The notes under the pieces are model-generated. The model did not search any database and had not been told where the DNA came from. It was given only the letters and a program-made list of their open reading frames with translations. The translations under genes and the position numbers were made by a program. A stretch of 10,196 bases of DNA from an uncultured bacterium (lineage in GTDB: Bacteria; Pseudomonadota; Alphaproteobacteria; Rhodospirillales; Rhodospirillaceae), in contig CAITZE010000056.1 of assembly GCA_903896775.1 (NCBI GenBank), forward strand, positions 1 through 10,196, in the 5' to 3' direction. This document shows positions 5,962 to 10,196 of the stretch, piece by piece. Position 1 is the stretch's first letter; each line of letters opens with the position of its first letter.

Positions 5962-6981
5962 ATGTCTACCATCGTCGAGGCCCGTGAAGTGAAATCACAA
6001 GCGGTAAAGCATTTTGAAAAGCTGCCGGCTCTGGGCGCCGTACGCTACGACTGGACGAGGGATGAAGTCCGGGCGCTGTTCGCTTTGCCGTTCCCGGAGT
6101 TGATGTTCCAGGCCCAGACGGTCCACCGCATGTATTTCGATCCGCGCGAGGTCCAGGTCTCGACCCTGCTGTCGATCAAAACCGGAGGCTGCCCCGAAGA
6201 CTGCGGCTATTGTCCGCAAAGTTCTCATCACGACACCGGCTTGCCGGCCTCCAAGTTAATGGAAGTCGAAAAAGTGCTGGCTGAGGCCCGTGCCGCCAAA
6301 GCTTCGGGTGCTACGCGCTTTTGCATGGGGGCCGCCTGGCGTTCACCCAAAGACCGCGATTTGGAAACGGTCTGCGCCATGGTCGAAGGTGTGAAGGCGC
6401 TTGGCCTCGAGTCCTGCGCAACGCTCGGGATGTTGTCGCCGGAGCAGGCGATTCGTTTAAAGCGTTCCGGCCTCGACTATTACAATCACAATCTCGACAC
6501 CTCGGCGGAGTTCTACGGCAGCATCATCACCACACGCACTTACGCCGACCGCCTCAATACTTTGGCGCATGTGCGGGACGCCGGCATCAATGTCTGCTGT
6601 GGCGGGATCGTCGGTATGGGTGAGGAAGCTGAAGATCGTGTCGGCATGATTACAACGCTGGCTACGCTGCCCGCCCATCCGGAAAGTGTGCCGATCAATA
6701 TGCTGGTGCAGGTTGAAGGTACGCCGCTAAAGGGCGCTGCCAAACTTGACCAGTTGGACTTCGTGCGCACGATTGCGGTCGCGCGCATTACCATGCCACG
6801 TTCTATGGTGCGTCTGTCGGCGGGCCGCGAAGAGATGTCGGATGAAATCCAGACGCTATGTTTTCTGGCCGGCGCCAATTCGATCTTCTACGGCGCGAAG
6901 CTGCTGACCACGTCCAATCCCGGCGAAGATCACGACACCGCGCTGTTCGCCCGCCTCGGCATGGTGCCGATGCCAGCCTAA
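5962..6981 (+). CDS. bioB: Biotin synthase, radical SAM
   Basis: Inserts sulfur into dethiobiotin to make biotin, using a radical-SAM 4Fe-4S cluster and a sacrificial 2Fe-2S cluster. 339 residues. Seen: GGCPEDCGYCPQS with C77, C81 and C84 (CxxxCxxC, SAM cluster). The 2Fe-2S ligands are also present: C121 (FCMGAAWR), C152 (SCATLGML), C212 (NVCCGGI) and R284 (VRLSAGRE), corresponding to E. coli C97, C128, C188 and R260. YNHNLDTS (174-181) is the usual substrate-site motif. The start at 5962 is chosen because family similarity begins shortly after it and AAGAAAGG lies about 10 bases upstream; the frame stays open back to 5716, but that part overlaps bioF antisense and the control region. bioA follows after 23 bases. 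It needs the products of bioF, bioA and bioD in this window as its upstream pathway. Confidence 0.97.
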   Translation: MSTIVEAREVKSQAVKHFEKLPALGAVRYDWTRDEVRALFALPFPELMFQAQTVHRMYFDPREVQVSTLLSIKTGGCPEDCGYCPQSSHHDTGLPASKLMEVEKVLAEARAAKASGATRFCMGAAWRSPKDRDLETVCAMVEGVKALGLESCATLGMLSPEQAIRLKRSGLDYYNHNLDTSAEFYGSIITTRTYADRLNTLAHVRDAGINVCCGGIVGMGEEAEDRVGMITTLATLPAHPESVPINMLVQVEGTPLKGAAKLDQLDFVRTIAVARITMPRSMVRLSAGREEMSDEIQTLCFLAGANSIFYGAKLLTTSNPGEDHDTALFARLGMVPMPA

Positions 6982-7004
6982 GGCCTAAATAAGGAAAGCA
7001 GCCC

Positions 7005-8267
7005 GTGACTGTGTCCGATTGGTACGGCGAAGGCTTTCCGCATATCTGGCTGCCCTACACGCAGATGAAGACGGTGACGCCGCCGCTTGCGGTGTCACAT
7101 ACGCGCGGCTCGCGCATTGTCCTTGCTGATGGACGCGAGTTGATCGACGGGATCGCGTCATGGTGGACAGCCTGTCACGGTTATAGTCACCCACATATCC
7201 GCGCTGCGGTTTCCAGCCAGCTGGACCTCATGCCGCACGTCATGTTTGGCGGGCTGGTACATAAACCGGCGCTGACATTGGCCGCACGTCTCGCGAAGAT
7301 GTTGCCCGGCGATTTAGACAGGGTATTTTTCACCGACTCCGGTTCGGTTGCGGTTGAAGTTGCGCTGAAGATGGCGACGCAATATTGGCTGAACCAGGGT
7401 GTACATAACCGGCACACCTTCGTTGCTTTCAAGGGCGGTTATCACGGTGACACCATCGCTGCCATGGCGGTGAGCGATCCCGATGAAGGCATGCACGCCC
7501 TGTTCGGCGGATTGCTTCCCAAACATCAAATCGTCGATTTGCCGCGCGATGAAAAAAGCATCGCGGCGTTCGATACATTCCTTGCGCAGAATGCCGAAAC
7601 GCTTGCGGGCATTATCGTTGAGCCGTTGGTGCAGGGCGCAGGCGGTATGCTGTTCCACGACAGCGCGGTTCTTCAGCTCATTCGCGCCGCCGCCGATCGT
7701 CATGATCTGTTGCTGATTTGCGATGAGATCTTCACAGGATTTGCGCGCACGGGCACGATGTTTGCCTGCGATGCCGCCGGTATTGTGCCCGATATTCTCA
7801 CGCTGTCTAAGGCTTTGACCGGCGGCACTATGGCTTTGGCGGCGACGGTCGCCCGCCCAAAAGTCTTTGATGCTTTTTGGTCGGATAATGCTCAACACGC
7901 GCTGATGCATGGGCCGACCTTCATGGCCAATCCGCTGGCTTGCGCGGCGGCCAACGCCTCGCTCGATCTGTTCGACCTGGAACCGCGTCTCGCCCAAGCC
8001 ATGGCGATTTCGGAAAAGCTGGAAGCGGGCCTCGCACCATGCCGCGACATCAAAGGCGTGAAAGACGTACGCGTCAAAGGCGCTATCGGCGTTGTAGAAT
8101 TGAACCGCATCGACAATCTGAACGACTTGAAACGCCGCTTTGTCGAAGCCGGTGTTTGGGTGCGGCCTTTCAATTCGATTGTATATCTCACGCCGGCGTT
8201 GACGATGAGCGACGATGATTTGGATACGTTGACGACAACAATCGTCAAGGTGCTGGGTAAAGCCTAA
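7005..8267 (+). CDS. bioA: Adenosylmethionine-8-amino-7-oxononanoate aminotransferase (DAPA synthase)
   Basis: PLP enzyme that transfers the amino group of S-adenosylmethionine to KAPA, giving 7,8-diaminononanoate, the BioD substrate. 420 residues, close to E. coli (429). Seen: WLPYTQM with Y18 (E. coli Y17) and ASWWTACHGYSHP with the W53-W54 pair that marks BioA among class III aminotransferases. Further on are GYHGDT (Y146), CDEIFTGFARTG with D240 contacting the PLP ring, TLSKALTGG with the Schiff-base K269, HGPTFMANPLACA, and GVWVRPF near the C-terminus, whose Arg binds KAPA. GTG at 7005 is the likely start, with AAGGA 9 bases upstream; a second GTG two codons later is possible. It is co-transcribed with bioB. 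Its stop codon overlaps that of the converging bioC gene (shared bases 8265-8266). Confidence 0.95.
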   Translation: MTVSDWYGEGFPHIWLPYTQMKTVTPPLAVSHTRGSRIVLADGRELIDGIASWWTACHGYSHPHIRAAVSSQLDLMPHVMFGGLVHKPALTLAARLAKMLPGDLDRVFFTDSGSVAVEVALKMATQYWLNQGVHNRHTFVAFKGGYHGDTIAAMAVSDPDEGMHALFGGLLPKHQIVDLPRDEKSIAAFDTFLAQNAETLAGIIVEPLVQGAGGMLFHDSAVLQLIRAAADRHDLLLICDEIFTGFARTGTMFACDAAGIVPDILTLSKALTGGTMALAATVARPKVFDAFWSDNAQHALMHGPTFMANPLACAAANASLDLFDLEPRLAQAMAISEKLEAGLAPCRDIKGVKDVRVKGAIGVVELNRIDNLNDLKRRFVEAGVWVRPFNSIVYLTPALTMSDDDLDTLTTTIVKVLGKA

Positions 8268-9034
8268 GCGCGCCAGATTCCGTAAATCGCGTGATAGGTG
8301 ACGGCGATGCCGCTTTCAAATTCACGCAAGACACGCCGCAAAGGCCCCGGCGCAGGCCGATGGTTGTCTTCCGGCAGATGCGCGCCGATCAGTTTAAGTT
8401 CGTCCAAGAAAGCGTGCGCACTGGAATAGCAGCGCGTGAGATGTTCATCGTCGACTTGCGCCTGTGGCGATAACATCGCGGCGAGAAATTCGGGCGTCGG
8501 ATAGTCGCGCATGCCTGACGGCATATTGATATCGGCGAAAGCCTGTTTCCAGTTCTCAAAGCTATCGTTGCCAAGGGTCGCAAAAGCAAGATAACCGCCA
8601 GGGTTCAGCAGCGCAGCCAGGCGCGGCAACGCGGTTGTCAGATCGTCGAACCACTGGAACGCGAGGCTTGAGCAGATCAGATCGAAGCCTGGCGCAAGTG
8701 TGGGCCGCTCGCCGTCCATGATCATGAATCGTGTATGCGGCGATGGGCCTAAACCTTCACGGCATCGATTCAGCATCGATTCGGAAACGTCGGTCAGCAC
8801 GAGTTCCGAGGGATTTAGCTCGACCAGCGCGCGGCTTAAAAAGCCGGTGCCGCAGCCGATCTCTAGAATACGCGGGCGTGGATTGTGCGGCAGATTGCGC
8901 ACGCGCGCGATTAAATGCTCGGCCACCTCGCGCTGAACATCGGCGCCGCGATTGTAGGTTTCGGCGGCAGCGCTAAAGGCGGCAGCGACGGCCGCTTTGC
9001 CGTCTAAGGGCGGTTTTGCAGGCAAGGGTCTCAT
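8264..9034 (-). CDS. bioC: Malonyl-ACP O-methyltransferase
   Basis: Methylates malonyl-ACP with SAM so that fatty-acid synthase can extend it to pimeloyl-ACP methyl ester, the entry step of the pathway. 256 residues. Seen: a BioC-like N-terminus, VAAAFSAAAETYNRGADVQ (16-34), close to E. coli IAAAFGRAAAHYEQHADLQ; the SAM-binding motif ILEIGCGTG (56-64), with D82 as the motif II acid and MDGE (D107); SSLAFQWFDDLTTAL (122-136), matching the E. coli SNLAVQWCGNLSTAL; and a C-terminal TYHAIYGIW like E. coli TYHLFLGVI. These flanking motifs separate it from generic methyltransferases. No ribosome site is visible before the ATG, and the gene starts 18 bases after the phaZ stop, so coupled expression with phaZ is likely. 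It converges on bioA with stop codons overlapping. No recognisable bioH or bioG accompanies it. Confidence 0.88.
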   Translation of the reverse strand: MRPLPAKPPLDGKAAVAAAFSAAAETYNRGADVQREVAEHLIARVRNLPHNPRPRILEIGCGTGFLSRALVELNPSELVLTDVSESMLNRCREGLGPSPHTRFMIMDGERPTLAPGFDLICSSLAFQWFDDLTTALPRLAALLNPGGYLAFATLGNDSFENWKQAFADINMPSGMRDYPTPEFLAAMLSPQAQVDDEHLTRCYSSAHAFLDELKLIGAHLPEDNHRPAPGPLRRVLREFESGIAVTYHAIYGIWRA

Positions 9035-9038
9035 GGAC

Positions 9039-9053
9039 AGCGGTATAGCCGCT
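9039..9053 (-). repeat. Small inverted repeat in the phaZ-bioC gap
   Basis: AGCGG and CCGCT arms around TATAG, touching the phaZ stop codon and ending 5 bases before the bioC ATG. There is no T tract, so it is not a terminator. As a hairpin in the message it would occupy the position where a ribosome site for bioC would be expected. Confidence 0.35.
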
Positions 9054-10196
9054 TAGCCCATCGAGAGCATCAAATTCCGAACCATGGGGTAAATCTGGTT
9101 TTGCCAGCGACGTCCGCTGAAGACGCCGTAATGACCAACACCGGGCTGTAAATGGTGGCGTTTCATATAAGGTTTCAGGCCCGTACATAGGTCATGGGCC
9201 GCAACGGTTTGTCCCGGCGCACAGATATCGTCGCGCTCGCCTTCAACCGTCAGCAGTGCCGTGCGCTTGATGGCGGCGGGATTCACAAGCCTGCCTTTAT
9301 AGGTCAGCTCGCCTTTGGCCAACAACGCGTCCTGAAACACCTTGGCGACTGTTTCCAGATAGAACTCCGCCGGCAGATCGAGCACGGCGAAGTACTCATC
9401 ATAGAAATCTTTGATCGCTTCGGCTTTTTCAGTTTCGCCATTGACCGTATGCATGAACAAATCTTGGTGCGCTTTTCTGTGCCGCGCGCTGTTCATCGAC
9501 ATGAAGGCCGCCAATTGCACAAAGCCCGGATACACCTTGCGTCCGCTGCCCTTATGGCAGGGCGGTACGGTCGAGATCAGGTTTTGCTCGAACCAGCCGA
9601 TGGTTTTTTCGTTGGCGAGGCAGTTCACTTTGGTTGGGTTGACGCGGGTATCCACGGGGCCCGCCATCAACGTCATACTCAGGGGCTGCGCCGGATTGTT
9701 GTCTTCAGCCATGATCGCGACGGCCGCCAGCGCATGAACGCAAGGCTGGCAGACGGCAATCATGTGGCCGCCGGGGCCGATGTCTTCCAGGAATGTGATG
9801 ATGTGCTCGACGTATTCGTCGAAACCGAACCGGCCATCTGCGACGGGAATGTCGCGGGCGTTGTGCCAGTCGGTCATGTAGACGTCGTGGTCGGTGAGCA
9901 GCGTTTCGACTGTTCCACGCAAGAGCGTGGCGAAGTGCCCCGATAACGGTGCCACCACCAATACCCGAGGCTGGGGTGTGTCGATGTCTTTGCGGAAGTG
10001 CAGCAGGGTCGCGAAAGGCGTCGCGCGAATGCTTTCCTCGCTGACTTTGACCTCGTGGTCGCCGACCAGGACCCGGTCGATGGCGTAGCTCGGCCGGTGG
10101 TGGCTAAGCCCCGCGCGGGCAATGAGCTCCCACACTGCATTGATGTAAGCCAAGCCGCCAAATCCAGGCAGCCCACGCAGGGGCTTCAGAATAGCC
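9053..10196 (-). CDS. phaZ: Intracellular polyhydroxyalkanoate (PHB) depolymerase, N-terminus outside the window
   Basis: Alpha/beta-hydrolase that mobilises stored poly-3-hydroxybutyrate granules in the cytoplasm. Typical signatures of the PhaZ family (PHB_depoly_PhaZ type): PFATLLHFRKD, VLVVAPLSGHFATLLRGTVETLL, VYMTDWHNARDIP, AVCQPCVHALAAVAIM, and near the end GERDDICAPGQT and GVGHYGVFSGRRW. In Ralstonia PhaZa1 the triad is Cys-Asp-His (C183, D355, H388). Here the Cys of AVCQP, the Asp of ERDD and the His of VGHYG are spaced 173 and 206 residues apart, against 172 and 205. The frame is open to the window edge, where the visible N-terminal residues AILKPLRGLPGFGG still look coding; TTG at 10153 is only an internal codon, since family members are usually somewhat over 400 residues. 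It lacks a signal peptide in the visible part. bioC follows 18 bases downstream. Confidence 0.93.
   Translation of the reverse strand, partial: AILKPLRGLPGFGGLAYINAVWELIARAGLSHHRPSYAIDRVLVGDHEVKVSEESIRATPFATLLHFRKDIDTPQPRVLVVAPLSGHFATLLRGTVETLLTDHDVYMTDWHNARDIPVADGRFGFDEYVEHIITFLEDIGPGGHMIAVCQPCVHALAAVAIMAEDNNPAQPLSMTLMAGPVDTRVNPTKVNCLANEKTIGWFEQNLISTVPPCHKGSGRKVYPGFVQLAAFMSMNSARHRKAHQDLFMHTVNGETEKAEAIKDFYDEYFAVLDLPAEFYLETVAKVFQDALLAKGELTYKGRLVNPAAIKRTALLTVEGERDDICAPGQTVAAHDLCTGLKPYMKRHHLQPGVGHYGVFSGRRWQNQIYPMVRNLMLSMG

Noticed and set aside
9194..9946. 250-residue open frame on the plus strand inside phaZ
   Set aside because: It is antisense to a clear PhaZ with intact catalytic motifs, has low-complexity His/Arg-rich content and shows no family motif; long shadow frames are usual in GC-rich DNA.

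Overview
The window reads as chromosomal DNA from an alphaproteobacterium. Coding sequence is mostly about 57-62 % G+C (hand counts of sample lines). The gene content (class Ia NrdAB, a DUF3775 protein, a full biotin set, an intracellular poly-3-hydroxybutyrate depolymerase) fits that class. I cannot fix the genus. Two genes run off the edges: nrdA at the left, phaZ at the right.

Region 1 (1-2365, +): the C-terminal two thirds of nrdA, then nrdB, closed by a rho-independent terminator. They form aerobic ribonucleotide reductase, and the visible catalytic residues are intact.

Region 2 (2364-3623): an islet of two overlapping minus-strand genes. The downstream gene is clearly poorer in G+C (about 40-53 % in sampled lines). 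The first gene encodes a small protein with no signal peptide, a C-terminal 3D (MltA/YuiC-like) muralytic-type domain and an N-terminal motif RIPKGSGQESGEWT. The second, translationally overlapping gene encodes a small protein with a signal peptide. This is the most unusual part of the window. It looks like a peptidoglycan-targeting toxin with a periplasmic immunity protein, but that is a hypothesis. The 208-base gap upstream holds two inverted repeats and divergent starts.

Region 3 (3624-4025, +): an acidic DUF3775 protein of unknown function, ending directly against bioD.

Region 4 (4026-9034): biotin synthesis. bioF-bioD (minus) and bioB-bioA (plus) diverge from a 103-base control region holding a 20-bp-spaced direct repeat. 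bioC (minus) converges on bioA with overlapping stop codons. Together they encode BioC (disguises malonyl-ACP as a methyl ester), BioF (makes KAPA, 8-amino-7-oxononanoate), BioA (makes DAPA, 7,8-diaminononanoate), BioD (makes dethiobiotin) and BioB (makes biotin). No obvious BioH/BioG-type pimeloyl-ACP methyl ester esterase is seen, so that step must come from elsewhere or from an unrecognised hydrolase.

Region 5 (9053-10196, minus): phaZ, which lies 18 bases upstream of bioC on the same strand and probably shares its transcript.

No tRNA, rRNA, CRISPR array, transposase or integrase was seen, and no gene-free stretch exceeds about 210 bases.
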